In this document: positions 54,182 to 62,912 of the stretch, piece by piece
How positions within the stretch are numbered: the stretch's first letter is position 1
Layout of the letters: every line of letters starts with the position of its first letter
Assembly (NCBI RefSeq): GCF_013009555.1
Contig: NZ_CP046176.1
Location: 3,193,501 to 3,257,500, forward strand
Direction: 5' to 3'
Origin: Phocaeicola dorei
GTDB lineage: Bacteria; Bacteroidota; Bacteroidia; Bacteroidales; Bacteroidaceae
Length of the DNA stretch: 64,000 bases
Translations under genes and position numbers: made by a program
Notes under the pieces: generated by a model
The model's database searches: none
The model's input: the letters and a program-made list of their open reading frames with translations, nothing else
Told to the model about the DNA's origin: nothing

Positions 54182-54571
54182 ATGAAAGCATCAGTACGTT
54201 TAGTTCGTTTTGCTACAATAGGAACCTTAAATTATCTTATTACCATGTTAGTGATATGGATTGTGATGAGTTACTTCTCATTCAAAGGAAAATATATAGT
54301 AGCAAATATTATGGCATATCTCATCGCTCAAACCCATAATTTTATATGGAGCAAATATTGGATTTTTCCTTCCAGCAATCCCCAAAACAGTCTTTGGCAA
54401 CAAATAATGCTCTTTTGTACCGCTTTCGGTATTGCCTATGGCATACAACTTCTTTTTGTGATACTGATGATAGAAGCAATAGGGATCAAAGAATTTACAG
54501 CACAATTTATTGGAATAATAATATATGGAGCAGTTAATTTTATGGTAAACAATAGAATAACATTCCGATAA
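54182..54571 (+). CDS. GtrA-family membrane protein
   Basis: 129 residues with four hydrophobic segments (about 10-35, 40-57, 78-100, 105-125) and the GtrA-type motif QTHNFIWSKYWIF near residue 50. The family takes part in moving lipid-linked sugars or in cell-surface polysaccharide synthesis. It is followed after 16 bp by an SDR gene in the same direction. Confidence 0.87.
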   Translation: MKASVRLVRFATIGTLNYLITMLVIWIVMSYFSFKGKYIVANIMAYLIAQTHNFIWSKYWIFPSSNPQNSLWQQIMLFCTAFGIAYGIQLLFVILMIEAIGIKEFTAQFIGIIIYGAVNFMVNNRITFR

Positions 54572-54587
54572 ATATATTTCAAAACTT

Positions 54588-55463
54588 ATGGCAGACAATT
54601 ATATAGAAAGACAATACGAACAATATGAAGCCCGAAAGGCTGCATGGGAAAAAAAACGTAAACAAGGAAAGAAGAAAACGATTTCCGTCAAGCTTCAACC
54701 AAAGGACCTGACAGACAATACGATCAAACTTCCTAGAAAAGCATTCATCACAGGAGGTGCCGATGGCATAGGGAAAAACATTGTGAAAGCTTTCTGCAAC
54801 TCACAATACCAAGTCGCCTTTTGTGACAAAAATAAGGATTTAGGAATACAGACAGCCAAAGAGACCGGAGCAATTTTCTACCATACCGATGTAAGAGATA
54901 AAGAATCCCTTGAGAACTGTATGCACGAACTTTTTAAAAAGTGGGGGGATATGGACATCATTATCAACAATGCCGGAATAAGCGAATTTTCTCCCATCAC
55001 AGAAACCAGCGTGGAAGATTTTGATAAAATTTTGTCCATCAATCTGCGACCTGTATTTATCACCTCACGCACATTAGCTTTACATCGCAAATCCCAAGCA
55101 GAAAATCACCCGTATGGCAGAATTATCAATATCTGTTCCACCCGTTATTTAATGAGCGAACCGGGAAGCGAAAGCTATGCGGCTTCCAAAGGAGGAATCT
55201 ATTCACTGACCCATGCACTTGCTTTATCCCTTGCCGACTTTCATATCACCGTAAACTGTATTTCGCCGGGATGGATTCAGACCAATGATTACGAACGGCT
55301 ACGCCCAGAAGATCATGCCCAACATCCATCAAGACGAGTAGGCAAACCGGAAGACATAGCACGTATGTGTTTATTTTTATGTCAAGAAGAGAATGACTTC
55401 ATCAATGGACAAAATATCATCATCGATGGTGGAATGACCAAAAAGATGATTTATTTGGAATAA
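54588..55463 (+). CDS. Short-chain dehydrogenase/reductase with a charged N-terminal extension
   Basis: 291 residues. The SDR cofactor motif TGGADGIG starts at residue 55 instead of near 10, because about 48 lysine-, glutamate- and tyrosine-rich residues precede it (YIERQYEQYEARKAAWEKKR). NNAG follows (IIINNAGISEF), and the catalytic S-Y-K set is in NICSTRYLMSEPGSESYAAS, then KGG. NAD(P)-dependent reduction or oxidation of an unknown substrate. The extension could mediate partner contact. Confidence 0.9.
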   Translation: MADNYIERQYEQYEARKAAWEKKRKQGKKKTISVKLQPKDLTDNTIKLPRKAFITGGADGIGKNIVKAFCNSQYQVAFCDKNKDLGIQTAKETGAIFYHTDVRDKESLENCMHELFKKWGDMDIIINNAGISEFSPITETSVEDFDKILSINLRPVFITSRTLALHRKSQAENHPYGRIINICSTRYLMSEPGSESYAASKGGIYSLTHALALSLADFHITVNCISPGWIQTNDYERLRPEDHAQHPSRRVGKPEDIARMCLFLCQEENDFINGQNIIIDGGMTKKMIYLE

Positions 55464-55506
55464 AAACGAACTAAAGAAAATATCTATAATGAATAAATAA
55501 TCACTC

Positions 55507-56448
55507 ATGAAAATACATCATATCGCCATTTGGACATTTCATCTGGAAAAATTAAGGGAATTTTACACTCGTTACTTTAACGGAACAAGTAATGAAAAAT
55601 ACATTAATTCCCAAAAAGGTTTTGAATCTTACTTCATTTCATTTGAAAGTGGTGCTACATTAGAGTTGATGAGTAGGATTGACGTGCAAAATGTTCCGAT
55701 AGAAGAAAACAGATTGGGATTGACTCATCTAGCTTTTTCTTTTGAAAGCCAAGAAGCTATCTTATCACTAACGGAACAGCTACGTACTAAAGGATACCAT
55801 ATCGTAGGTGAACCTCGCATTTCAGGAGATGGCTATTTTGAAAGTGTGGTACTAGATCCAGATGGAAACCGGATAGAGTGTGTTTACAAAAAAAAGCAGG
55901 AATACCCTCCTGTGAGAAATCATGTAATAGAAACTGAGCGACTTATTTTACGTCCTTTTACAGAGAATGATACAGAAGCTGTTTTTAACTGTTGCCAGAA
56001 TCCCAACCTAGGAAATAATGCTGGTTGGAAGCCTCATGACACGCTGGAAGAATCTCTGAAAATTCTTCAAACAATATTTATACCACAAAAAAACACATGG
56101 GCCATCACTAGAAAGGAAGACCAGCTTCTGATAGGAGCTATAGGAATTCTACCAGACCCTAAGAGAGAGAATTCAAATACCGGAATGATAGGTTATTGGC
56201 TAGACGAAGCCCAATGGGAAAAAGGATATATATTTGAAGCCGCCTCTGCTGTCTTGGACTATGGCTTCAACAAACTAGGATTAACTTTGATCAGTGCAAA
56301 TTGTTATCCTCAAAACAAACGTTCACAACGTGTTTTGGAGAAAATGGGGTTTGCATACGAAGGTATTCTCCATCAAGCCGAAGTGAGCTATGATGGCAAA
56401 ATATATGATCATTTGTGTTATTATTTAGAGAAAAACAACCTAAAATAA
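55507..56448 (+). CDS. Fusion of a VOC/glyoxalase domain and a GNAT acetyltransferase
   Basis: 313 residues. Residues 1-130 form a VOC-fold domain (MKIHHIAIWTFHLEKLREFY; LGLTHLAFSF; DPDGNRIECVYKK), with metal-ligand type H5 and E residues. Residues 140-310 form a RimJ/RimL-like GNAT domain (IETERLILRPFTENDTEAVF; VLEKMGFAYEGI). The linker is only about 10 residues. Both domains look complete, so this is a true fusion. It may act on one small molecule by binding and acetylating it. A strong terminator lies beyond. Confidence 0.87.
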   Translation: MKIHHIAIWTFHLEKLREFYTRYFNGTSNEKYINSQKGFESYFISFESGATLELMSRIDVQNVPIEENRLGLTHLAFSFESQEAILSLTEQLRTKGYHIVGEPRISGDGYFESVVLDPDGNRIECVYKKKQEYPPVRNHVIETERLILRPFTENDTEAVFNCCQNPNLGNNAGWKPHDTLEESLKILQTIFIPQKNTWAITRKEDQLLIGAIGILPDPKRENSNTGMIGYWLDEAQWEKGYIFEAASAVLDYGFNKLGLTLISANCYPQNKRSQRVLEKMGFAYEGILHQAEVSYDGKIYDHLCYYLEKNNLK

Positions 56449-56563
56449 GTTTTTCATTTTATAGATGATCATTAAACACCTATTCTGCTTCATTATTAAT
56501 TTTGTTAATCCTTAACTTCTCCAAAAGGATATATACGCGTCTAAAAAAAATCAAAACAAAGCA

Positions 56564-56599
56564 ATCGTTCTTGGGTAAAAACATTTATCCAAGAACGAT
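56564..56599. terminator. Strong bidirectional terminator
   Basis: ATCGTTCTTGGGTAAA pairs with TTTATCCAAGAACGAT (15 of 16) around AACA. A-rich on the left and T/A-rich on the right, it separates two convergent genes. Confidence 0.85.
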
Positions 56600-56640
56600 A
56601 AAAATACACCTAACTCTCCTTCAGACATTATTTGAAAAAA

Positions 56641-57105
56641 TCAATTGAAATAATACAGGAAAATAGCGATGCCTTCAAGTGCTTTCTTCGATTGGTCTTT
56701 TATCTCAATTGTAAATTTAATTTCAGCCTTGGCTACGCCACGCAGATTCTGTAAAGAATGAAGACTTGCTACCATACGAATACTCTGACCTGCTAGAACA
56801 GCCTGTCCAAATTTCATCTTGTCCATACCATAGTTGATCATCATTTTCAGATTATTCACTTCTATAATCTGGTTCCACATATGTGGAAGCAACGAAAGAG
56901 TCAGGTAACCATGTACAATAGTGCTATGATAAGGACTTTCCACTTTAGCACGTTCTGTATCTACATGAATCCACTGATGATCCAAGGTAGCATCTGCAAA
57001 AAGATTAATTCGGTCTTGCGACACTTCCACATAGTCGGAAATACCAATCTGCCGTCCTAGCAGCTTCTCAAAATCCTCGTACGAATTAACAACAACTTTA
57101 TCCAT
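56641..57105 (-). CDS. MaoC-like dehydratase/hydratase
   Basis: 154 residues of the hot-dog fold, with the MaoC motif FADATLDHQWIHVDTERA (D and H of the hydratase site), then IVHGYLTLSLLPHMW. MaoC-type proteins hydrate or dehydrate acyl-CoA esters. The motif and length (150) match stand-alone bacterial MaoC proteins. A single gene, convergent with the VOC-GNAT gene. Confidence 0.9.
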   Translation of the reverse strand: MDKVVVNSYEDFEKLLGRQIGISDYVEVSQDRINLFADATLDHQWIHVDTERAKVESPYHSTIVHGYLTLSLLPHMWNQIIEVNNLKMMINYGMDKMKFGQAVLAGQSIRMVASLHSLQNLRGVAKAEIKFTIEIKDQSKKALEGIAIFLYYFN

Positions 57106-57164
57106 TATTTCTTTGTTTTAAAGGTTATACACTAATTGAATACAAAAATAAGAAAAAATAGTCC

Positions 57165-57172
57165 TATATTTG
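57165..57172 (+). promoter_or_regulatory. -7 element TATATTTG
   Basis: A TAnnTTTG match, 30 bp before ATG 57203. It argues for that start and not for the TTG at 57170. Confidence 0.65.
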
Positions 57173-57202
57173 CACCTTATTCACACAAAAACTTCATTAC
57201 AG

Positions 57203-57496
57203 ATGAGAATTATTGAAAGAGAACAACGTACCGCAGAACAAATGATCCGAATTTATTGTCGGTACAAGGAAGGCAATAAAGAGCTTTGCCCAACCTGTCA
57301 GCAGTTATTGCATTATGCACATAACAGATTAGAGCATTGTACATTCGGTGAACAAAAAAAGACTTGCCGCAACTGTCCCATACATTGTTATAAACCAGAA
57401 ATGAAGAAACGAATGCGAGAAGTAATGCGATATGCTGGTCCGCGAATGATTTTTTTTCATCCCATAACAACTATCAAGCATTTCATTCATAAATAA
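57203..57496 (+). CDS. Nitrous oxide-stimulated promoter family protein
   Basis: 97 residues from ATG 57203. Cysteines in CPTCQQLL, HCTFGEQKKTCRNCPIHCYK give a metal-binding look, and the C-terminal MRYAGPRMIFFHPITTIKHF is the hallmark of this small family. It probably binds zinc or iron. Function unknown. It is 5 bp before the MGMT-like gene, in one operon. Confidence 0.87.
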   Translation: MRIIEREQRTAEQMIRIYCRYKEGNKELCPTCQQLLHYAHNRLEHCTFGEQKKTCRNCPIHCYKPEMKKRMREVMRYAGPRMIFFHPITTIKHFIHK

Positions 57497-57501
57497 ACAG
57501 A

Positions 57502-57855
57502 ATGGACAGAGCACAATTTTATAAAGAAGTATATAGCATTATAAAAGAAATCCCCTACGGCAATGTTTCTACTTACGGAAAAATAGCACAGCTTATAGGC
57601 AAGCCCCAATGTTCACGAATGGTAGGACAAGCTTTATCTCATGCACCAGAAGAACAACATCTTCCTTGCCATCGGGTAGTAAACAGCCAAGGAAGACTAG
57701 TTCCCGGCTGGCAGAAACAAAAAGAATTATTGGAAAAAGAAGGGATCACCTTCAAGCCCAATGGATGCGTCAATATGCCCAAACATCTATGGGACACTAC
57801 TGGTTCACTCACATCGACAATAGGTATTAGCCCCACAAGTACAACGTGGCAATAA
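57502..57855 (+). CDS. MGMT/alkyltransferase-like DNA repair protein
   Basis: 117 residues with VYSIIKEIPYGNVSTYGKIA and the active-site PCHRVV motif (C56), so the alkyl-accepting cysteine is kept, unlike in ATL proteins where it is replaced. It lacks the N-terminal domain of full-length Ogt. The winged-helix DNA-binding domain is complete, and the final 20 residues are low-complexity (SLTSTIGISPTSTTW). The 3' end overlaps the convergent phosphatase-like gene by 51 bp. Confidence 0.85.
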   Translation: MDRAQFYKEVYSIIKEIPYGNVSTYGKIAQLIGKPQCSRMVGQALSHAPEEQHLPCHRVVNSQGRLVPGWQKQKELLEKEGITFKPNGCVNMPKHLWDTTGSLTSTIGISPTSTTWQ

Positions 57856-58278
57856 TTGCTCACTCAGTTCATCCCGATAAAACTCATATAATTCACAATA
57901 CATCGTTTCATAAAGTTCGGAAATACGATATTCCAATTCGGTTTCATCCCCATAAACATGCTGAAACGGGTCATCGAAAGAAAAATGCTTCCAGTTTTTC
58001 ACTTCCTTATTAAAATCACCCTCCACTTCCTTCGCTTCTTCACAGAGAGTAATCACATAATCCCATGGCTGATGACAATATATATCCACATCACTAGCTT
58101 TCTTACGAGAACAGTCGTATCCATTCTGTTCCATCACCCCTACCACTGAAGATGGTATCACTCTTCCCGGCAGAACTCCAGATGTAAATATCCTTATACC
58201 ATGTCCAAAAGAAGATAATATCTTCTGTGCCATACGACTACGACACATGTCATTATTACTCACTAATAAAATATTCAT
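57805..58278 (-). CDS. LMW-PTP/ArsC-fold protein lacking the nucleophilic cysteine
   Basis: 157 residues from ATG 58278. The P-loop reads LLVSNNDMCRSRMAQ: the family form is V-C-x-x-N-x-C-R-S, but here the first cysteine is Ser7. C12, R13 and S14 are kept. The later DDPFQH resembles the general-acid loop. The C-terminus ends in a CTCGANTYCRC cluster. Without the nucleophile it should not act as a normal phosphatase or arsenate reductase, so it may be a regulator or a decayed copy. Confidence 0.8.
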   Translation of the reverse strand: MNILLVSNNDMCRSRMAQKILSSFGHGIRIFTSGVLPGRVIPSSVVGVMEQNGYDCSRKKASDVDIYCHQPWDYVITLCEEAKEVEGDFNKEVKNWKHFSFDDPFQHVYGDETELEYRISELYETMYCELYEFYRDELSEQLLPRCTCGANTYCRCE

Positions 58279-58344
58279 CGCTATTTCTATATTTAGATTC
58301 AATGATTATTTTCATTCATCCCTACTAACATAAAAATACTCTCT

Positions 58345-58869
58345 TTATCTATCTGTCAAAAAAAGATCTCTCAAGGTATAAACTAATATCCGATATCCAG
58401 CTCCATTCAGGTGCAAATCATCAATGGTCAAATCAGGATTCAATTTATCATTCAATAACAATTTGTCGAACACATCTAAATATACAACATTAGTTTCTTC
58501 CTTTATCTTCTCTCTAATTTTTCCATTTAACAAAGCTATAAAACAGTTCACTGCTGTGCCATCCATAAAATCATTACGCGGAAAAATACAGAATAAATAA
58601 GTACCACGAGAAGAAATAGCACCAACCGCCTTCACATACCTCTCCACATAAACATCCATATTTTCTGTATTCAGATTATAAATATCATTAGTCCCCAATT
58701 GAACAACCACATAACTATCCGAAACATCCTTATGAAACATCTCCACATAATCCAGCCCTTTCCCCGGAACACCATAATTGTAACATTCCCATTTGGGAAA
58801 ATAAGACTCAAACGGCCAATAAGCAATGTGACTATCACCAATAAATGAAATTTTAAGTTTTCCTTCCAT
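58345..58869 (-). CDS. SGNH/GDSL-family hydrolase
   Basis: 174 residues from ATG 58869, which follows an AGGAGGT site. Blocks: SFIGDSHIAYWPF (Ser nucleophile), NYGVPGKGLDY (Gly), VVQLGTNDIYNL (Asn) and IDDLHLNGAGY (Asp and His). These complete the SGNH set. No signal peptide is seen, so it is cytoplasmic. An upstream ATG at 58923 overlaps the small zinc-ribbon gene and is less likely. Esterase or lipase-like activity on an unknown substrate. Confidence 0.87.
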   Translation of the reverse strand: MEGKLKISFIGDSHIAYWPFESYFPKWECYNYGVPGKGLDYVEMFHKDVSDSYVVVQLGTNDIYNLNTENMDVYVERYVKAVGAISSRGTYLFCIFPRNDFMDGTAVNCFIALLNGKIREKIKEETNVVYLDVFDKLLLNDKLNPDLTIDDLHLNGAGYRILVYTLRDLFLTDR

Positions 58870-58871
58870 AC

Positions 58872-59078
58872 CTACCTCCTCACCAGTCTTTTTGGAGAGC
58901 CACTCCACGAACACCCCAAACAATAGACAATAGTTAAATCAAACCCTTCCATATTCTCTTCCAAATTTCTCGGTACCACTTCTCCTTCATCCGATACATA
59001 AACTAACAACCTTTCTTTCCTCTCATTTTTAACGTATAACCCTGCAATTTTGCATTGCGGACACAACAATTTTCTCAT
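58872..59078 (-). CDS. Small zinc-ribbon protein
   Basis: 68 residues with two cysteine pairs: LLCPQCKI near the start and IVYCLGCSWSG near residue 52. This is a simple zinc ribbon. It ends 2 bp before the SGNH hydrolase start, so the two form an operon. Function unknown. Confidence 0.75.
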   Translation of the reverse strand: MRKLLCPQCKIAGLYVKNERKERLLVYVSDEGEVVPRNLEENMEGFDLTIVYCLGCSWSGSPKRLVRR

Positions 59079-59221
59079 GCCTACTTTCTTTTTTTATCCA
59101 AAATAACAAACCAACACCCAATTTTTCTTATAAATCATCGACAAAAATAGAAAAAAAATCAGTTGTATAGCATCCATAGTGAATTTGCACAACATAAAAA
59201 GATTATTGGCAAGAAAATACC

Positions 59222-59229
59222 TATCTTTG
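59222..59229 (+). promoter_or_regulatory. -7 element TATCTTTG
   Basis: A TAnnTTTG match, 36 bp before ATG 59266. Confidence 0.6.
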
Positions 59230-59265
59230 CCCAAGAATATAAAACCGCAAAATAAAAGTGTAGCT

Positions 59266-61167
59266 ATGGAAATAAAATTAGACAGAAAAAAAGATTATAT
59301 TACAAAATCTGATCACAAAGAACAAATAATGAAATATCTATCATGGAAAATCAAACCTTTTGCCCTCTACCATGAAATCCGTGAAATAAGCCGAATATTC
59401 AATTTCTCTCCGGAAGAAATAGAAAGTATTTTGAAAGAACTAGAAGATGAAAACAAAATATTCCCTTTAACAGCAGAAGGGCCACGAGACATACACTATA
59501 TGTTGAAGGCTGACATCCAGCTGCAACTTCTTATAGATATGAAGAAAAGTCCTCAAAAACCAGCTTTCCTCATCTCTTCCCGGCTTTCTCCCTCAAATAA
59601 CTGGAGAAAAGAAGAGTGGGTTATCATCATTCAGGATTATGTACTAGGAAAAAATTTAAAAAGCCAACTCCCTTCTTACGCTGATTTCGAACCGTTACGC
59701 TACATATTAATGCATATGCCAACCTTTCCCGAATGGATGCCTTTTTTTCAAAATATTCCCATATACATCATCGACACTCTTTTTCACGAATACAAATATA
59801 TATGGGCATCAGGGTTGCTTCATCCCAACATAACCTGTATGATAAACGGATACTTTGAAAATGAAAAAATAGAACCGACAATCCGAGAAAAATATAAATT
59901 GGAATTTGCATTTTACCAATATATCCTACCCGGACACATCAACGAAATTCCCCAAAAAATTTCTACTGATATGCCCGAAGGTATGTATTACCATGCTATT
60001 TATCACCAATATAGAGGCGATCTCAGCAAAGCTCTTGATCTCTATTCTCAATCATTGAAAGGAATGAATACTAAAACCTTTGACAACGCATTGCTCAATC
60101 TCTTCTATACCATTGCCTTACTAAACGACTCCACCATCGAGTCAAAAAAAACATTGCGAAACTTATTTATGAGAGATTATCTTCCATCAGAAATGATGCC
60201 TGCCCAACTACTTGCCCTTTATGCTTTAAATGAAAAAATGGAATCAGCCATAGAACATATTCTCTATAATTACGACAAATTTTCACCATTAGTCAAAGTT
60301 CTGATTATGCTTATAACACATCATTATCAACTTCAGAAAAAAATAAAACTAAACATAAGTAATGATGAAATACAGCAGTTCATTGACGCCGATCATCTTA
60401 AGTTATTACAATTGGAATGCTCTCTAGATTTCTCTCCTTACATTGGCAAAGCAGACTGTCTGATTCAAGAAATAGGCTTTCCCCCTTTACTCCCTCCCTT
60501 TCAAAAAATGAATGAATGGGAAAGAGTTCTTGCATTACTCTTAGATAAATCCAAAGAACTCTCACCCAAAAACAAAGAAAAAAAAGAAAGTTCCGAATCA
60601 CAAAGCCGGATTATTTACCGTATAGACCGACACTACAACATTAATCCATACTTACAAAAATCAAAGGACGGCATTGTATGGAGTAAAGGACGTATCATTT
60701 CACTCACTACTTTTCAGCAAGGTATGTCCGAGATGAATGAAACAGATCACGCATTAACTTTATGTATTAAAAAACTTTCTAATGATTGGGAAGAAAAAAG
60801 CCGTATGCGCTTCAGTGGCGCCAAGCCTATTATGCAGCTGGTAGGATATCCTTTGGTATTTTCGGACGAAAATCCTGAAAGACAAATCACAATTCGAAAA
60901 GAAGAGCCACAAATAACCGTCATAAAAACAACTAGCGGTTTCAAAATAGAAAGCAATGTAGACACGAACAAAATTGAAGGGAATTATATGGTAAAAAGAG
61001 AGAAAGAAACGCTTATAAAAATAATAGAACTCCGCAATTTTCAACGTGATATCATCCTAATCTTAAATCGTATATCTATATTCCCGTTACAGGCTGAAAA
61101 ACAGTTAACTGAAGTATTACAGGAATTAAACAAAAACTTTATTATCCATTCCGACTTGCCCGCATAA
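59266..61167 (+). CDS. Large protein resembling the N-terminal region of Bacteroides helicases
   Basis: 633 residues from ATG 59266, chosen because a TAnnTTTG box lies at 59222-59229; a GTG at 59179 precedes that box. There is no P-loop. The protein is helical, with TPR-like residues near 270-300 (YRGDLSKALDLYSQSLKGM) and a C-terminal part (EKETLIKIIELRNFQRDIIL; FPLQAEKQLTEVLQELNKN; HSDLPA). That end resembles the junction before the SNF2-type helicase core in some large Bacteroides helicases. The core itself is absent. It may be a truncated gene or a separate family; I am unsure. Confidence 0.5.
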   Translation: MEIKLDRKKDYITKSDHKEQIMKYLSWKIKPFALYHEIREISRIFNFSPEEIESILKELEDENKIFPLTAEGPRDIHYMLKADIQLQLLIDMKKSPQKPAFLISSRLSPSNNWRKEEWVIIIQDYVLGKNLKSQLPSYADFEPLRYILMHMPTFPEWMPFFQNIPIYIIDTLFHEYKYIWASGLLHPNITCMINGYFENEKIEPTIREKYKLEFAFYQYILPGHINEIPQKISTDMPEGMYYHAIYHQYRGDLSKALDLYSQSLKGMNTKTFDNALLNLFYTIALLNDSTIESKKTLRNLFMRDYLPSEMMPAQLLALYALNEKMESAIEHILYNYDKFSPLVKVLIMLITHHYQLQKKIKLNISNDEIQQFIDADHLKLLQLECSLDFSPYIGKADCLIQEIGFPPLLPPFQKMNEWERVLALLLDKSKELSPKNKEKKESSESQSRIIYRIDRHYNINPYLQKSKDGIVWSKGRIISLTTFQQGMSEMNETDHALTLCIKKLSNDWEEKSRMRFSGAKPIMQLVGYPLVFSDENPERQITIRKEEPQITVIKTTSGFKIESNVDTNKIEGNYMVKREKETLIKIIELRNFQRDIILILNRISIFPLQAEKQLTEVLQELNKNFIIHSDLPA

Positions 61168-61214
61168 TAACCTCACAAGAAGAACGAATCATTATCAACT
61201 ATATTAAACGAATT

Positions 61215-62837
61215 ATGATACATTTTTTTAAGAATTCCATTGCCGCTATAAAGTTACCCGATAAGTTCACTTATCCTTTTCACTATACCCCTCATCCACT
61301 TTGCATAATAGCGACTAAAGAAGTACAAGCCTATCTGGCAAGTCAATCCCAATGGCAAAAAGAATTGCAACAAGGAAAAATGTTTGGCGTCCTAATTGTA
61401 CAAACACCCGAGAATAAAATAGGTTATTTGGCCGCATTTTCAGGAACATTGGCTAGTAAAAGCCATCATCCTTTCTTCGTCCCACCAATTTATGATTTGT
61501 TACAACCACAAGGATTCTTCAAAATAGAGGAAGAACATATATCTGCCATCAATGTACGCATTAAAAAGACACAGAACGATCCCCATTACATAGATTTGCT
61601 CCGACAAATTGAAAAAGAAACAATGCAGTCCCAGCAGGAATTGACAGAAGCTAAAGAATTTTTCAAATCCGCTAAAAAAAACAGAGAAATCCGGCGTAAG
61701 ACGGGAGTTCCCGACGCAAAGGAATTAGCTGCAATGATACGCGAAAGCCAGTTTCAAAAAGCTGAATTAAAACGCATGGAAAAAATGTGGAAAGAAAAAA
61801 TCGCTTCACTACAAGCAGAGGCCGATACTTTCATCACAAAAATAGAAACAATGAAGATAGAAAGAAAAAAACGTTCTGCCACTTTGCAACGAAAACTATT
61901 TGAGCAGTTTCAGATACTAAACGCCCGTGGAGAAACAAAAGATTTATGTCGTATTTTTGCACAAACTATACAAAAATTTCCTCCAGCCGGAGCCGGTGAA
62001 TGTGCTGCTCCCAAATTACTCCAGTATGCCTATAAGCATCAATTAAAACCTATTGCCATGGCAGAATTCTGGTGGGGAGATTCTCCAAAAGCAGAAATAA
62101 GACATCATGGATACTACTATCCAGCATGTAAAGGGAAATGCGAACCTATCTTGAAACATATGTTACAAGGACTGGAAGTGGAAGAAAACCCCTTGTTGAA
62201 AAAACATTATCATGAAATACCATTAGAGATAGTATATGAAGATAATTACCTAGTCGTAGTCAACAAACCAGCAGGAATGCTCTCGGTTCCAGGAAAAGGA
62301 GAAATCGACTCTGTCTATCAACATATAAAGACACTTTATCCAGATGCCACAGGTCCTCTGATAGTCCACCGATTGGACATGGCGACTTCCGGTGTGTTAT
62401 TGATAGCAAAAAACAAAAAAGTACATCAGCATCTGCAAGCACAATTCAAGAATAGAATGATAAAAAAGCGATATATTGCCTTATTGGATGGCAAGATTCC
62501 CTCTAAAGAAGGGACTATAACACTCCCCCTCCGTATGAATCCTCTTGACAGGCCCAGACAAATAGTAGATCATGAACATGGAAAAACCGCTATCACACTG
62601 TATCGGGTTTTAAACGAACAAGAAGGAAGAACACTTATTGCCTTTTATCCATTAACAGGACGGACACATCAATTAAGAGTACATGCCGCCCATCCGGAAG
62701 GATTACATTGTCCTATACGAGGAGATGAACTTTACGGACGAAAAGCAGACAGGCTTTATTTACATGCTGAAAGTTTAGAGTTTGTTCATCCTATAACTAA
62801 AAAAATAATTTTTGTAGAAAAGAAAAGTAATTTCTGA
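61215..62837 (+). CDS. RluA-family pseudouridine synthase with long N-terminal coiled-coil region
   Basis: 540 residues. About 340 N-terminal residues precede the synthase domain, including a charged coiled coil (about 120-230: SQQELTEAKEFFKSAKKNRE). The catalytic motif is HRLDMATSGVLL, with the nucleophile D388, followed by KKRYIALLDG and GRTHQLRVHAAH. It isomerises uridine in rRNA or tRNA. This long form is common in Bacteroidetes. A terminator follows the gene. Confidence 0.9.
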   Translation: MIHFFKNSIAAIKLPDKFTYPFHYTPHPLCIIATKEVQAYLASQSQWQKELQQGKMFGVLIVQTPENKIGYLAAFSGTLASKSHHPFFVPPIYDLLQPQGFFKIEEEHISAINVRIKKTQNDPHYIDLLRQIEKETMQSQQELTEAKEFFKSAKKNREIRRKTGVPDAKELAAMIRESQFQKAELKRMEKMWKEKIASLQAEADTFITKIETMKIERKKRSATLQRKLFEQFQILNARGETKDLCRIFAQTIQKFPPAGAGECAAPKLLQYAYKHQLKPIAMAEFWWGDSPKAEIRHHGYYYPACKGKCEPILKHMLQGLEVEENPLLKKHYHEIPLEIVYEDNYLVVVNKPAGMLSVPGKGEIDSVYQHIKTLYPDATGPLIVHRLDMATSGVLLIAKNKKVHQHLQAQFKNRMIKKRYIALLDGKIPSKEGTITLPLRMNPLDRPRQIVDHEHGKTAITLYRVLNEQEGRTLIAFYPLTGRTHQLRVHAAHPEGLHCPIRGDELYGRKADRLYLHAESLEFVHPITKKIIFVEKKSNF

Positions 62838-62865
62838 TAGTTATTGCTCAGAAAATTTATCTGTA

Positions 62866-62894
62866 GGTGCCGAAAAAAATATTTTCAGCACCTC
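62866..62894. terminator. Terminator between the pseudouridine synthase and MATE genes
   Basis: AGGTGCCGAAAA pairs with TTTTCAGCACCT around a 5-nt loop, with A and T runs at its core, between convergent genes. Confidence 0.75.
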
Positions 62895-62912
62895 ACACAC
62901 TAAATTAGTATT

